Below are positions 1-8,633 of a DNA stretch of 64,000 nucleotides, piece by piece; positions within the stretch are counted from its first letter, which is position 1, and each line of letters starts with the position of its first letter. The position numbers and the translations under genes were made by a program. The DNA is from Dyadobacter sp. CY312. GTDB lineage: Bacteria; Bacteroidota; Bacteroidia; Cytophagales; Spirosomataceae. A model generated the notes under the pieces. It saw only the letters and a list, made by a program, of their open reading frames with translations. It was not told the origin of the DNA and made no database searches. The stretch covers positions 496,001 through 560,000 of the forward strand of contig NZ_JAJUXG010000001.1 in NCBI RefSeq assembly GCF_021390535.1, read 5' to 3'.

Positions 1-702
1 AATTTCCTGAACATGATGTTCTCTCTGCCGGTTGCGAATTATGATGTAGATCCGGTTGTGGCGGCAGCTCTTAACAAGCTGTTGATCCTTCATGCAGACC
101 ACGAGCAAAATTGTTCTACCTCGACTGTAAGATTGGTTGGTTCTTCGCATGCTAATATTTATTCTTCTATTTCATCCGGAATCAGTGCGCTGTGGGGACC
201 ACTTCACGGTGGTGCTAATCAGGAAGTGATTGAGATGCTGGAAGCAATCAAAAACGATGGCGGAGATACACAGAAGTACATTGATATGGCGAAGGACAAA
301 ACAAGCGGTTTCCGTCTGTTTGGCTTCGGTCACAGAGTTTACAAAAACTTTGACCCTCGCGCCAGAATCATCAAAAAAGCAGCCGATGACGTTTTAAACA
401 AACTGGGTATCAACGATCCTGTTTTGGAAATTGCTCAAAAACTGGAAAAAGCTGCTCTTGAAGACGAGTACTTTGTATCCCGCAAATTGTATCCAAACGT
501 GGATTTCTACTCAGGGATTATTTACAGGGCATTGGGAATCCCTACGAATATGTTCACCGTGATGTTCGCGATTGGCCGTCTGCCAGGATGGATCGCGCAA
601 TGGAAGGAAATGCGGACCAACAAAGAGCCAATCGGTCGTCCACGCCAGGTATATGTAGGAGCTCCTAAAAGAGACTTCGTTCCAATTAGCGAAAGAAAAT
701 AA
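1..702 (+). CDS. gltA: Citrate synthase, C-terminal part (5' end outside window)
   Basis: Condenses oxaloacetate and acetyl-CoA to citrate in the TCA cycle (cytosolic). The frame is open from base 1, so only the last 233 residues are present. Hallmarks seen: HADHEQN with the active-site His, the GPLHGGAN segment, [14 protein letters not shown] with the second catalytic His, and YPNVDFYSG with the catalytic Asp. The C-terminus GRPRQVYVG is typical of bacterial type II enzymes. A strong terminator follows. Nothing suggests damage. Confidence 0.97.
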   Translation, partial: NFLNMMFSLPVANYDVDPVVAAALNKLLILHADHEQNCSTSTVRLVGSSHANIYSSISSGISALWGPLHGGANQEVIEMLEAIKNDGGDTQKYIDMAKDKTSGFRLFGFGHRVYKNFDPRARIIKKAADDVLNKLGINDPVLEIAQKLEKAALEDEYFVSRKLYPNVDFYSGIIYRALGIPTNMFTVMFAIGRLPGWIAQWKEMRTNKEPIGRPRQVYVGAPKRDFVPISERK

Positions 703-726
703 GAATCTCTTGTTACATAATATTCG

Positions 727-757
727 AGCGTCCTGATTCAGTTCAGGGCGCTTTTTT
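727..757 (+). terminator. Intrinsic terminator of gltA
   Basis: A 10-bp stem (727-736 with 743-752, one G-U pair), a 6-nt loop and a run of six T. It closes the citrate synthase gene. Confidence 0.9.
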
Positions 758-774
758 GTTGTTTATCAGTTGGT

Positions 775-856
775 TATAACGCTATATCATCAACATTAAC
801 GTATTTTAACGTTATAAAACTTAAAAATAAGTTGTGTAACTGAAAAATACGTTATA
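775..856. promoter_or_regulatory. Possible BlaI-type operator cluster
   Basis: The heptamer CGTTATA occurs at 810-816 and 850-856 and inverted (TATAACG) at 775-781, in the short region before the BlaI-family gene. BlaI/MecI repressors usually bind inverted repeats upstream of their own operon, so autoregulation is a reasonable inference. The motif is AT-rich and could recur by chance. Confidence 0.35.
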
Positions 857-866
857 CATTTGAATT

Positions 867-1256
867 ATGGAAACATTGACAAAAACAGAAGAGAAAGTGA
901 TGCAAATCCTTTGGGACATAAAGCGGGGATTTGTGAAGGATATCATCGACAGAATGGGGGAGCCGCAACCGCCATACAACACCATATCCTCTCTGGTGCG
1001 TATTCTTGAAAAGAAGGGGTTTGTGGATTACAAGGCATACGGTAAGACGCACGAATATTTCCCGGCTATCTCGAAACTAGCTTACAGGAGTTTTACCTTC
1101 AAAAATTTCGTCGCCAATTATTTTGAAGGGGAGCCAGAGAAAGTACTATCCTTCATGGTTAAGGAAGAAAATGTTGGTCAGCAGGAAATACAAAAAATGC
1201 TGCAAATGCTGGATGACAAAGAGAATAATCTAAACAAAGAAAGCGATGCTAACTAG
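867..1256 (+). CDS. BlaI/MecI/CopY-family transcriptional repressor
   Basis: A 129-aa winged-helix repressor of the penicillinase-repressor family. The N-terminal half has the family pattern LTKTEEKVMQILW followed by the recognition-helix region NTISSLVRILEKKGFV. The C-terminal part would dimerise. It overlaps the next gene, an M56 peptidase, by 11 bp; this is the BlaI-BlaR1 arrangement, in which the membrane peptidase relieves repression on an envelope signal. The real signal is unknown; no beta-lactamase gene is nearby. Confidence 0.9.
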   Translation: METLTKTEEKVMQILWDIKRGFVKDIIDRMGEPQPPYNTISSLVRILEKKGFVDYKAYGKTHEYFPAISKLAYRSFTFKNFVANYFEGEPEKVLSFMVKEENVGQQEIQKMLQMLDDKENNLNKESDAN

Positions 1257-2718
1257 CTTTTCGATCTGGCTTTTTCAGGCTTCGGTGGCCATTATTCTAC
1301 TGGCAGCCTGCTATAAATTGTTGCTTGAAAAGCTGACCTTTTTTGAGTGGAATCGCGCCTATCTGCTTTTAGGTATGCTCGCATGTTTGGTAATTCCAGT
1401 ACTTCCATCACCATCCTTTTTGACGAACCTCTTGTTCGACACAACTGCTGGCGAAACGTATCTTTTCGATTTGCCTCTCAAATTCAATACAACCTCAGTA
1501 AATACTTCAACTAGCAATGTTACGGTAGCTTCTATGGATTGGCAAACGTGGTCTGTTCGTCTTTTAGCAACTGTATATCTTATGGGAGTTTTTTACAAAA
1601 TTGTTGGGTTACTAATGTCGCTTGCCAAACTCTCTAAACTGAAAAGAAACTCCATACTCGTAGATACAAGCAACGACATTCAAGTCTTTTCACAAGACAA
1701 ACTTCCTACATTCTCGTTTTTCAAAAACATTTTCCTGAATGAAAAAACAAGCCTGTTGAACGATTGGGAAATGCAGCAGATTATGTTTCATGAACGTATT
1801 CACATCGTTCAGAAACACAGTTATGATGTTATCTTTTATGAAGTTGCAACAATTGTATTCTGGTTTAATCCCTGTGTTTATTACTTGTCGAAGGAAATCA
1901 GGCAGGTTCATGAATATCTGGTAGACCATGAGCTAAATATTGATAAATCGACATCTGCCGGATATGGTGAACTGCTTATCAAACTCGCCACTCAATCCGG
2001 CAAATATTCGCTGGTTCATACTTTCTCCGACTCAGAAATTTTTCATCGTATAACAATGCTAACCAAACCACAATCCAATCCTATGCAAAAGCTAAAATTC
2101 TTATCTGTTCTGCCCATAATGGGTTCGCTTATTGCCCTGAGCTCCTTTACTACCCAACCCGAAGCATCCATCCAAACAACTAAGCTGGGAAAGGTTCAAA
2201 CAAACTCCGACAAAACAGCAGACCTGAAAATTGCGAAAATTACCTGGGTGGGCAACACAAAATATACGAGTGACGAATTGACCAAGGTGCTCGGAATTAA
2301 AGTAGGAGATAGTTATGATTCATTGCATGTTGCTGACAGACTAGCCAAAGCTCATGATAATGACGTTACTTCTTTATACATGAATAACGGCTACCTGTTT
2401 TTTAGAGCAGAACCAACGACGACTGTAAGTGACAATGAGATTGCTCTTAAAATAGAACTTTATGAAGGGCAGAAAGGGCGTATTGGTAAAGTAACTGTTA
2501 CAGGAAACAAAAAAGTACCAGAGCAGAAGGTTTTAGATCTTATTAACATTCAACCAAATGAATTATTCAATAAGCTAAAAATAGTCCAAGCGATGAAAAA
2601 TCTGGAAGAATCTGGTAAGTTTGGTCTTACAAACATCAATATTATTCCTGATTATAAGTCATTTGAGGATGGTAAGGAAGGACTCGTAAACTTACAATAT
2701 GATATAACCGAGCTTTAA
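1246..2718 (+). CDS. M56 (BlaR1-type) membrane metallopeptidase with C-terminal POTRA-like domains
   Basis: 490 aa. The N-terminal third has several hydrophobic segments; HERIH (residues 182-186) is the zinc-binding HExxH and is followed by a further conserved EYLVDHEL segment, as in M56 peptidases. After a last hydrophobic stretch (about 285-300) the protein does not carry a penicillin-binding sensor. It has two domains beginning KITWVGNTKYTSDEL (about 329-405) and GKVTVTGNKKVPEQKV (about 413-488) that match the POTRA pattern of BamA/FhaC-type proteins. The sensor may therefore monitor outer-membrane protein assembly; that role is inference. Translationally coupled to the upstream repressor. 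Confidence 0.85.
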   Translation: MLTSFSIWLFQASVAIILLAACYKLLLEKLTFFEWNRAYLLLGMLACLVIPVLPSPSFLTNLLFDTTAGETYLFDLPLKFNTTSVNTSTSNVTVASMDWQTWSVRLLATVYLMGVFYKIVGLLMSLAKLSKLKRNSILVDTSNDIQVFSQDKLPTFSFFKNIFLNEKTSLLNDWEMQQIMFHERIHIVQKHSYDVIFYEVATIVFWFNPCVYYLSKEIRQVHEYLVDHELNIDKSTSAGYGELLIKLATQSGKYSLVHTFSDSEIFHRITMLTKPQSNPMQKLKFLSVLPIMGSLIALSSFTTQPEASIQTTKLGKVQTNSDKTADLKIAKITWVGNTKYTSDELTKVLGIKVGDSYDSLHVADRLAKAHDNDVTSLYMNNGYLFFRAEPTTTVSDNEIALKIELYEGQKGRIGKVTVTGNKKVPEQKVLDLINIQPNELFNKLKIVQAMKNLEESGKFGLTNINIIPDYKSFEDGKEGLVNLQYDITEL

Positions 2719-2723
2719 TAAAA

Positions 2724-2762
2724 TGTTTGAGGTATTTCAGAAACACTGAAATACCTCAAACA
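2724..2762. terminator. Bidirectional hairpin terminator
   Basis: A perfect 17-bp inverted repeat (2724-2740 with 2746-2762, 5-nt loop) between two convergent genes. No long T-run flanks it, but length and position fit termination in both directions. Confidence 0.7.
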
Positions 2763-2766
2763 CTAT

Positions 2767-3405
2767 TCAGGGCGATAGCCTTTCAATTTTCCAGTAATCT
2801 TCATTAACCTTAATATAAGCCAGGCGATCGTGCAAGCGGCTGGGGCGGCCCTGCCAAAATTCAACATACTGTGGAATCACCCGATATCCTCCCCAATGTT
2901 CCGGCCGTGTAACGGGTACACCGGCAAATTTCATCTCCATTTCCTGAGTTGCTTTTTCCAAAACCTCTCTGTTTTCAATTACGGAACTCTGTTTGGAAAC
3001 CCAGGCGCCAATCTGGCTGCCGCGCGGTCTGGTTTGAAAATATTCATCCGATTCTACCTCAGAAGTTTTCTCAGCAATTCCTTCAATCCGAACTTGACGC
3101 TCTAGTTCTTTCCAGAAAAAGGTCAAAGAAACACGAGGATTCTTTTCAATATCACGGCCCTTAGAACTCATATAATTTGTAAAGAATTTAAAACCGGAAT
3201 CCAGATCTTTTAGCAGAACGATACGGGAAGTTGGAAACTGATGATGAATGGTTCCAAGCACCATTGCGTTTGGCTCTTCAAGGCCCGAAGCCAGCGCTTC
3301 TTCAAACCATTTAGAAAATTGCAGGAGTGGATTTGAGCCCAGATCCGATTCATGCAGCCCCTTCAAAGTATACTCACTTCTGATATTGGCAATTTTATGA
3401 TTCAT
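2767..3405 (-). CDS. pdxH: Pyridoxamine 5'-phosphate oxidase
   Basis: 212-aa FMN enzyme that oxidises pyridoxine/pyridoxamine 5'-phosphate to pyridoxal 5'-phosphate (cytosol). Family hallmarks: EPNAMVLGT, FKFFTNYMSSKGRDI, the GSQIGAWVSKQS segment, RPEHWGGYRVIP and the C-terminal EFWQGRPSRLHDR. The reading frame extends further upstream, but the ATG at 3405 gives the usual family length and leaves room for a divergent promoter region shared with the DUF349 gene. Confidence 0.95.
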   Translation of the reverse strand: MNHKIANIRSEYTLKGLHESDLGSNPLLQFSKWFEEALASGLEEPNAMVLGTIHHQFPTSRIVLLKDLDSGFKFFTNYMSSKGRDIEKNPRVSLTFFWKELERQVRIEGIAEKTSEVESDEYFQTRPRGSQIGAWVSKQSSVIENREVLEKATQEMEMKFAGVPVTRPEHWGGYRVIPQYVEFWQGRPSRLHDRLAYIKVNEDYWKIERLSP

Positions 3406-3510
3406 TTCTTGTAATATGTTCAATGTTAGGGGGCCAAAATTAGCCAATTCATTGGAAAGATTGTTAGATTTGTAATCAATAAGATACGGACTTACGAAAC
3501 ACGAATTACG

Positions 3511-5421
3511 ATGGCACAAGAACAAAACGAAGGGGTCGAAAGCAACGAGCAGGAAGACCTGACACAAAAAACGATTGATACCCTCGAAGTTGATCTTAAC
3601 AATGAGTTGGCAGAGGAACATGAAGAAGAACACACACCGGACGTGGATTACAGCCAGCTGTCCAAAGAACAACTAGTGAAGTTGCTCGAAAATGAGCTCG
3701 CTGCTGTTCAGGGTGAGGGTTCCAAGCCAGCATTGTTGAAAAAAGCCGAAGCAGTGGTTCGTGAAGTACGTCCGGTTTTGGATCAAATTAAGTTGTCTGA
3801 CCGTGAAGCTGCACTTAAAGCCTTTGTAGCAGATAATGGAGAAGAAGATGGATTTGAGTTTAAATATGACGCAGATACGCAACGTATTGACGCCCTGAGC
3901 AGAGAAATAAGAGGACTCAAGAACTCCTATTATCAAGGTCAGGAAAAAGAGAAAGAAAAAAACTTCAACGTCAAAACGGCCCTTTTACAGCGTTTACGTA
4001 CTTTGTTGGATGAAGAAGGAAGCAAAGAAACGGACGCTTCCGGATTAAAATCCAGTTGGGAAGAGTTTAAAAAGATACAGGAAGAGTGGAAAACGGCTGG
4101 TAATATTGCCTCACCTCACAATGGTACGCTTTGGGCTACTTATAACGCACTTATCGACCGCTATTTCAGTAACAGAAACATCTATTTTGAACTGAAGGAA
4201 CTCGATCGCAGACGCAACGCTGATTTGAAAGCCGAGCTTTGCGATAAAGTAGAGGAATTGGGTAAATCACTTGAAAACCGCCCAATGTCCCGTGAAATTC
4301 TGAATGAAGCGAATCACATATTCGAGGAGTACAAACATTTGGGACCTGCTCCAAAAGAAGATCAGGAAAAACTTTGGCAACGATTCAAAGTAGCTCTGGA
4401 CGTATTGTATGATGCACAACGCGGGCAGTTTGCTGAGCAAAAAAAATCGATGCAGGAAAATTATGATCAGAAGTCTAAAATCTACGAACTCATAGTTCCT
4501 TTTACCACTTACAGTTCGGGTAGTATTAAAGAGTGGAATGCCAAAACGAAAGAGATCATGGCATTCCAGGATCAGTGGGTGGCATTGAAAGGAATTATGC
4601 CTCGTGAAGAAGGTAAGGAATTGAGTAAGAAATTTTGGGCTAGTCTTAAAACGTTCTTCAACAACAAGGGAGAGTTCTTCCGTCAGTTGGAAAGCAAAAG
4701 AGAGCAAAATCTTGAATTAAAAAATCAACTGTGCACCGAGGCTGAAAGTATATTGGCAACCGGTGAGGATACTGCTTCAAACACACAAAAAATTATAGAA
4801 CTCCAGAAAAAGTGGAAGGGAATAGGGCAGGTTCCGGAGAAGTATAAAGACACCATATATGATCGTTTCAAGGCGGCCTGCGATGCTTATTTTAATCAGA
4901 AACGCGCTAAGAACAAGGAGGTAGAAGAAGAGTTTGAAGAAAATCTGAAAAAGAAAACAGATCTTATTGAGAGAATCGAAGCGGCTGCAAGCAGTAAAGA
5001 CGAATCTTCCCTGAATCTTCTGACGGCTTTCAAATCAGAATGGTCGTCCGTCGGATTTGTTCCTAAAAAAGACATGCAGTCGATTCAAAAGCGTTACATT
5101 GGGGCAATTAATACCTATGTAAGCGCGATTGGTCAGCTTTCTACAAAAGAAAAGGAACAGGCTGTACTGGAAAGTGAAGTTGAGCTTGTTCGTGACGGAG
5201 GTGATAGCAATAGAAATCTGTTCAGAAAAGAAAGCGATATCCGCCGTAAGGTTACGCAACTTGAAAATGACATTTCATTGTGGCAAAACAATATCGAGTT
5301 TTTTGCAAAATCAAAAACCTCTGATCGTTTGAAAGCAGAATTTGAAAGAAAGATAAATAGTGCCCTGGGCCAGCTGGAAGAATTAAAGCACCAACTATCT
5401 ATAATTCAGGAGGCTATATAA
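3511..5421 (+). CDS. DUF349 repeat protein
   Basis: 636 aa, highly charged and helical. An acidic N-terminus is followed by several DUF349 repeats of about 70-80 residues, each with a W-x2-F-K-x-I-Q/A-x2-W type core (for example LKSSWEEFKKIQEEWK, LQKKWKGIGQVPEKYK and FKSEWSSVGFVPKK). The C-terminus is coiled coil. DUF349 proteins are widespread in Bacteroidota; no reaction is established. It is divergent from pdxH and is the last host protein gene before the element. Confidence 0.85.
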   Translation: MAQEQNEGVESNEQEDLTQKTIDTLEVDLNNELAEEHEEEHTPDVDYSQLSKEQLVKLLENELAAVQGEGSKPALLKKAEAVVREVRPVLDQIKLSDREAALKAFVADNGEEDGFEFKYDADTQRIDALSREIRGLKNSYYQGQEKEKEKNFNVKTALLQRLRTLLDEEGSKETDASGLKSSWEEFKKIQEEWKTAGNIASPHNGTLWATYNALIDRYFSNRNIYFELKELDRRRNADLKAELCDKVEELGKSLENRPMSREILNEANHIFEEYKHLGPAPKEDQEKLWQRFKVALDVLYDAQRGQFAEQKKSMQENYDQKSKIYELIVPFTTYSSGSIKEWNAKTKEIMAFQDQWVALKGIMPREEGKELSKKFWASLKTFFNNKGEFFRQLESKREQNLELKNQLCTEAESILATGEDTASNTQKIIELQKKWKGIGQVPEKYKDTIYDRFKAACDAYFNQKRAKNKEVEEEFEENLKKKTDLIERIEAAASSKDESSLNLLTAFKSEWSSVGFVPKKDMQSIQKRYIGAINTYVSAIGQLSTKEKEQAVLESEVELVRDGGDSNRNLFRKESDIRRKVTQLENDISLWQNNIEFFAKSKTSDRLKAEFERKINSALGQLEELKHQLSIIQEAI

Positions 5422-5459
5422 GTGCGAAAAAAAGATATTAAAAAAAGCTTTTCAAACGC

Positions 5460-5490
5460 TTGCGTTTCTTATTCCGTTACCATACTTTTG
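5460..5490 (+). promoter_or_regulatory. Bacteroidota promoter of tRNA-Thr copy 1
   Basis: TTG at 5460-5462, a 20-nt spacer, then TACTTTTG at 5483-5490: the Bacteroidota -33/-7 pattern. The same layout with much of the leader sequence is repeated before the second tRNA. Confidence 0.8.
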
Positions 5491-5532
5491 CACCACGATA
5501 ACGGAACAACAACGGTATCAAAATATTAAAAG

Positions 5533-5606
<74 letters not shown>

Positions 5607-5614
5607 TGAAAATC

Positions 5615-5647
5615 AAACACTTAGCAAGATTTGCTAAGTGTTTTTTT
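5615..5647 (+). terminator. Terminator downstream of tRNA-Thr
   Basis: A 13-bp perfect stem (5615-5627 with 5631-5643), 3-nt loop and T-tract. Confidence 0.9.
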
Positions 5648-5672
5648 ATGTTCTTTTCTCAACGTTTCCATT

Positions 5673-5712
5673 ACAATCCAGTACAATCTAGCACAATCCA
5701 GTACAATACGCA
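5673..5712. repeat. Four tandem 10-bp repeats next to the integrase
   Basis: ACAATCCAGT, ACAATCTAGC, ACAATCCAGT and ACAATACGCA follow each other with exact 10-bp phasing, one helical turn each, between the tRNA and the integrase gene. Likely arm-type integrase or excisionase binding sites, or an operator of the integrase promoter; the role is inference. Confidence 0.7.
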
Positions 5713-5755
5713 TTGATGTATGCGGAAATGTATGCTGATTTAACCAATTGAAAAT

Positions 5756-7159
5756 ATGGCAACAGTAACAATCTATTTCGACAAAAGTAAAAGCAAGACT
5801 GACAGTTATTCAGTTCTGTGGTCAGTCCGGCACCAGAGGCAATGCAGGACGTTTGCAACAGGTATGATCTTCCCAGAAGATTATGTTTTGTTTCTCAGGG
5901 ATCACCTGAACGGACTACAGATTAAGCCCAAAGACAAACCAAAATATCAGGAGGAAATCAGGGTATGGGAAATTCTATATGGTGAAACTTATATCTCGGA
6001 CTGTGGAAGCAAAACAATGTGCGGATACCTGAGACGTGCTCAGGAGGTGATCAACGATCTGGGTGATAAATTCAACTTCGCAGACTTTCGCACTAATCTT
6101 GCTGATTTCAATCCAGACCTGACACCGGTGGATGGATCTGATATTTCTCTGTATGAAAAGAAACAAATCCTTGTATTCGAATATCTGCAAGCACAAAAGG
6201 ATGCCATGTACAAGGAGGAACGGTTTGGTACTGGTGATTCTTTCATTGATACAAAATCATCGTTAGCCAGGTATGCAAACTATAAGGAGTTTGGAGATCC
6301 GATAGAGTTTAAGCACATCGATTCAAAGTTTCTTGAAGAGTATGAAAATTGGATGAGTAAGTTTGGCAAGGCTGCCAAGAAAGAAGGTAAACTGAATACC
6401 GCTGCGAGTCCAAATACAATTGGGATTTACATGAGGAATATTCGTACCGTTTTTAACATTGCTATTAAAGATAAGGAAATATCGAAGGACATTTATCCAT
6501 TTGGTTTGCATGGCCATTTGATCCCGAAGAGTAAAAACGTAAAGAAAGCCCGTCCTTTGGGAGATATTGAGACTCTTATGCTGCACAAGCCGACTACCGA
6601 AGGGCAAGGGTACGCAAAGGATATGTGGTTATTTTCCTATATGGGAAATGGTGCAAACATGGCAGATATAGCCAGATTGCAGTGGAAGAGTATGGAACAG
6701 GGAGAATTCCAATTTGTGCGCAGGAAAACCAGACTCACAAGGAAGCACAATCTCAGTCCAATACAGGTTTTCATGAACGAAGTCGCAGTTGACATTATTA
6801 AACGGTGGGGTAATCCAGACACCGGAGATGGTGAACAGTTCGTGTTTAAGATTATAAATCACGACCAGACCCCACACCAGCAACACAGGATCATAAAAAA
6901 CTTCATTCGTAATGTCAACGCAAGGATGAAGGTACTTGCCAAGCAAGCCGGTATAAAAGGAAAGCTAAATACGTTAGTAGCCAGACATTCATTTTCAACA
7001 ATTATGAAGCATAGCGGTACAGACCTGATAACGGTGAGCAAGATGATTGGTCACGCCAGCATTACAACGACGATGAACTATCTGGAAGATTTCCCAGATC
7101 AGGTTGTAAAGAGACAGCTGAGAAACTTAATGCCAAAGCCCAAGAAAGTAAAGGCATAA
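5756..7159 (+). CDS. Tyrosine recombinase (phage-type integrase)
   Basis: 467 aa with an N-terminal arm/SAM-like region (about 1-260) and a C-terminal catalytic domain. Catalytic residues seen: ARHSF (R410, H411), GHAS (H433) and the nucleophile Tyr442 in MNYL. The usual first Arg box (TGLR) reads NGANMADIARL, so the canonical Arg I is absent, a variation known among some Bacteroidota recombinases. It lies directly beside the tRNA-Thr and is the probable enzyme for integration into its 3' end. It is convergent with a small XRE gene across a shared terminator. Confidence 0.93.
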   Translation: MATVTIYFDKSKSKTDSYSVLWSVRHQRQCRTFATGMIFPEDYVLFLRDHLNGLQIKPKDKPKYQEEIRVWEILYGETYISDCGSKTMCGYLRRAQEVINDLGDKFNFADFRTNLADFNPDLTPVDGSDISLYEKKQILVFEYLQAQKDAMYKEERFGTGDSFIDTKSSLARYANYKEFGDPIEFKHIDSKFLEEYENWMSKFGKAAKKEGKLNTAASPNTIGIYMRNIRTVFNIAIKDKEISKDIYPFGLHGHLIPKSKNVKKARPLGDIETLMLHKPTTEGQGYAKDMWLFSYMGNGANMADIARLQWKSMEQGEFQFVRRKTRLTRKHNLSPIQVFMNEVAVDIIKRWGNPDTGDGEQFVFKIINHDQTPHQQHRIIKNFIRNVNARMKVLAKQAGIKGKLNTLVARHSFSTIMKHSGTDLITVSKMIGHASITTTMNYLEDFPDQVVKRQLRNLMPKPKKVKA

Positions 7160-7161
7160 AA

Positions 7162-7187
7162 AAACCTCCAGAGTGATCTGGAGGTTT
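7162..7187. terminator. Bidirectional terminator
   Basis: An 11-bp perfect stem (7162-7172 with 7177-7187) with GTGA loop, flanked by A- and T-rich ends, between integrase and XRE gene. Confidence 0.85.
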
Positions 7188-7208
7188 AATACTGTAGATA
7201 TGTATTCA

Positions 7209-7427
7209 TCACTTTTTTGTAAAAATGAGTTCACTGCCAAGGGCTTCCGCTATCCTGAATAAGACTATGGATTCAGGACACATCTTTCCATTCTCAATTT
7301 TGGAGTAGTAGGCTTGATTTACACCAATTCGACTAGCAAGTTTATTCTGTGAGAATCCTGCTGCCAAACGTTGAGCTTTAAGAAACTCACCAACTTTTTG
7401 TTTTTCCGTTTCTTTATCCATACCCAA
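7209..7427 (-). CDS. XRE-family helix-turn-helix regulator
   Basis: 72 aa, almost entirely one HTH_3 domain: GEFLKAQRLAAGFSQNKLASRIGV, then the recognition helix NQAYYSKIENGK. Typical of phage regulators of integration or lysogeny. No other Cro/CI-type gene is visible in the window, so this is the best candidate for a lysogeny regulator in block A. Confidence 0.85.
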   Translation of the reverse strand: MGMDKETEKQKVGEFLKAQRLAAGFSQNKLASRIGVNQAYYSKIENGKMCPESIVLFRIAEALGSELIFTKK

Positions 7428-7443
7428 AAATACTAATTTCTTT

Positions 7444-7485
7444 AAAAAAATGGAAGCCCGGAGGATCTTCTCTCAACAGGCTTCC
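7444..7485 (-). terminator. Terminator of the leftward operon
   Basis: A 7-bp stem (7452-7458 with 7479-7485), followed on the minus strand by seven T. It ends the operon whose last gene stops at 7513. Confidence 0.75.
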
Positions 7486-7512
7486 TACTCCGCAACTGTC
7501 CAGGAAACGGTG

Positions 7513-7695
7513 TTATTTTGAAATCGCTTTTTTCTTAACTTTTTTAACAGCCACTACGATTGTCATATACTCGACCTCTGAAATCATTTCACCGAGTGTT
7601 TGCGCGCTATCGACTGAAATCTCATCAATTCGAAAAGGCCTGTACTTTCCATGAGCTTTAATTGCTTCTTTAATGCCAGTTTTCAGACGTTTCAT
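7513..7695 (-). CDS. Small protein of unknown function
   Basis: 60 aa, basic, with a Lys-rich C-terminus (KKVKKKAISK). Last gene of the leftward operon; starts inside the stop of the preceding gene (ATGA overlap). Not recognised. Confidence 0.7.
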   Translation of the reverse strand: MKRLKTGIKEAIKAHGKYRPFRIDEISVDSAQTLGEMISEVEYMTIVVAVKKVKKKAISK

Positions 7696-8144
7696 TCTTT
7701 CTCAGGATTAAATTCTGACAGCCCACCATTTTGATCAACATCTTCATACACCGGACGGAAATCAGGATTATCCCCATCCATACAACAGAGCAGTGTCCAG
7801 ACAAGTGAACGCAGCTCATCCATATCTTCATCCAGCTCCTCTGGATCGACGACGATAGCGTGCTCAGAAAACATGTGCTTATCGTTGCCCCAATGAGTTA
7901 TTCCCTTAGTTTCTCGTATGCTTTGATTTAGAGTTTTTGTCACATCATCCAATCTGAAGGCAATCTGCATTCTCAGGTGGTTAAGATCCACACCAGAATG
8001 TTCTTTAGCTTTTGGTTGGGCAGCGAAACGATTGGCAGCTTCTTCAATAACTTTTCGGGTAGGTTCAACATCGGAACTATCAACCCACGGATTGAAGCCC
8101 ATTTCCTCAGAGACTTCTTTCAAAAAATCGAATATTGTTTTCAT
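7692..8144 (-). CDS. Unknown acidic phage protein
   Basis: 150 aa, acidic and soluble, with an Asp/Glu-rich C-terminus (DPEELDEDMDELR). ATGA overlaps with both neighbours show tight translational coupling. Not recognised. Confidence 0.75.
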   Translation of the reverse strand: MKTIFDFLKEVSEEMGFNPWVDSSDVEPTRKVIEEAANRFAAQPKAKEHSGVDLNHLRMQIAFRLDDVTKTLNQSIRETKGITHWGNDKHMFSEHAIVVDPEELDEDMDELRSLVWTLLCCMDGDNPDFRPVYEDVDQNGGLSEFNPEKE

Positions 8145-8458
8145 TTAGAAAGGGAGTTATTCATCGAAATGTCAATGATTTTAATAACCTGCTTTAAAGT
8201 CCAGCCGTGGTATTTGTTATGAATGTCACAACCTTTCTGACAATAATCTTCGCTGTCGGTTGTAATCGCAAATGGATTTATTCGATAACCTTCTTCCAAA
8301 ACATCCACTGCCATCCACTGACCAATTTTCATTTTCTTTCCAACAGGTAACTTTTGTTCCTTAGCTGAAAGGAGAATTGATTCCGTTATTTGAATGGGAT
8401 ATTTCACATACCGATACTGTCCACCATCTAAACGTGGGTAATTCCTTATCTTTTTCAT
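8141..8458 (-). CDS. Unknown phage protein
   Basis: 105 aa, no signal peptide or membrane segment. Contains CQKGCDIHNKYH, whose Cys and His residues could bind metal. Overlaps the next gene by 4 bp (ATGA). Function unknown. Confidence 0.75.
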   Translation of the reverse strand: MKKIRNYPRLDGGQYRYVKYPIQITESILLSAKEQKLPVGKKMKIGQWMAVDVLEEGYRINPFAITTDSEDYCQKGCDIHNKYHGWTLKQVIKIIDISMNNSLSK

Positions 8459-8631
8459 GTTGATGATTTTGGTTGAAACAATTCGTCCGGGAACTGCCGG
8501 TTGCTTTTTTCAAAGTCAGCGAGCTTCTGATCCAGCTCTTCATATTCTTCTGGTGTAAGACGTTTGGTTACGATGTATCCACGCTTTTCCAGTACCACTT
8601 TGGCTAGTTTTACAATAGTTGGTTCTTCCAT
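8455..8631 (-). CDS. Small helical protein
   Basis: 58 aa beginning MEEPTIVKLAKVVLEKRGY, with a helical middle (TPEEYEELDQKLADFEKS). Its stop overlaps the next start (ATGA), and it fills the gap between two operon genes exactly, which supports it as real. Function unknown. Confidence 0.7.
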   Translation of the reverse strand: MEEPTIVKLAKVVLEKRGYIVTKRLTPEEYEELDQKLADFEKSNRQFPDELFQPKSST

Positions 8632-8633
8632 AG

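Noticed and set aside
2767..3672. Longer 301-aa form of PdxH
   Set aside because: The extra N-terminus is hydrophobic, unlike the family, and overlaps the divergent DUF349 gene and its promoter region.
5673..5712. CRISPR array
   Set aside because: Units are 10 bp with no spacers.
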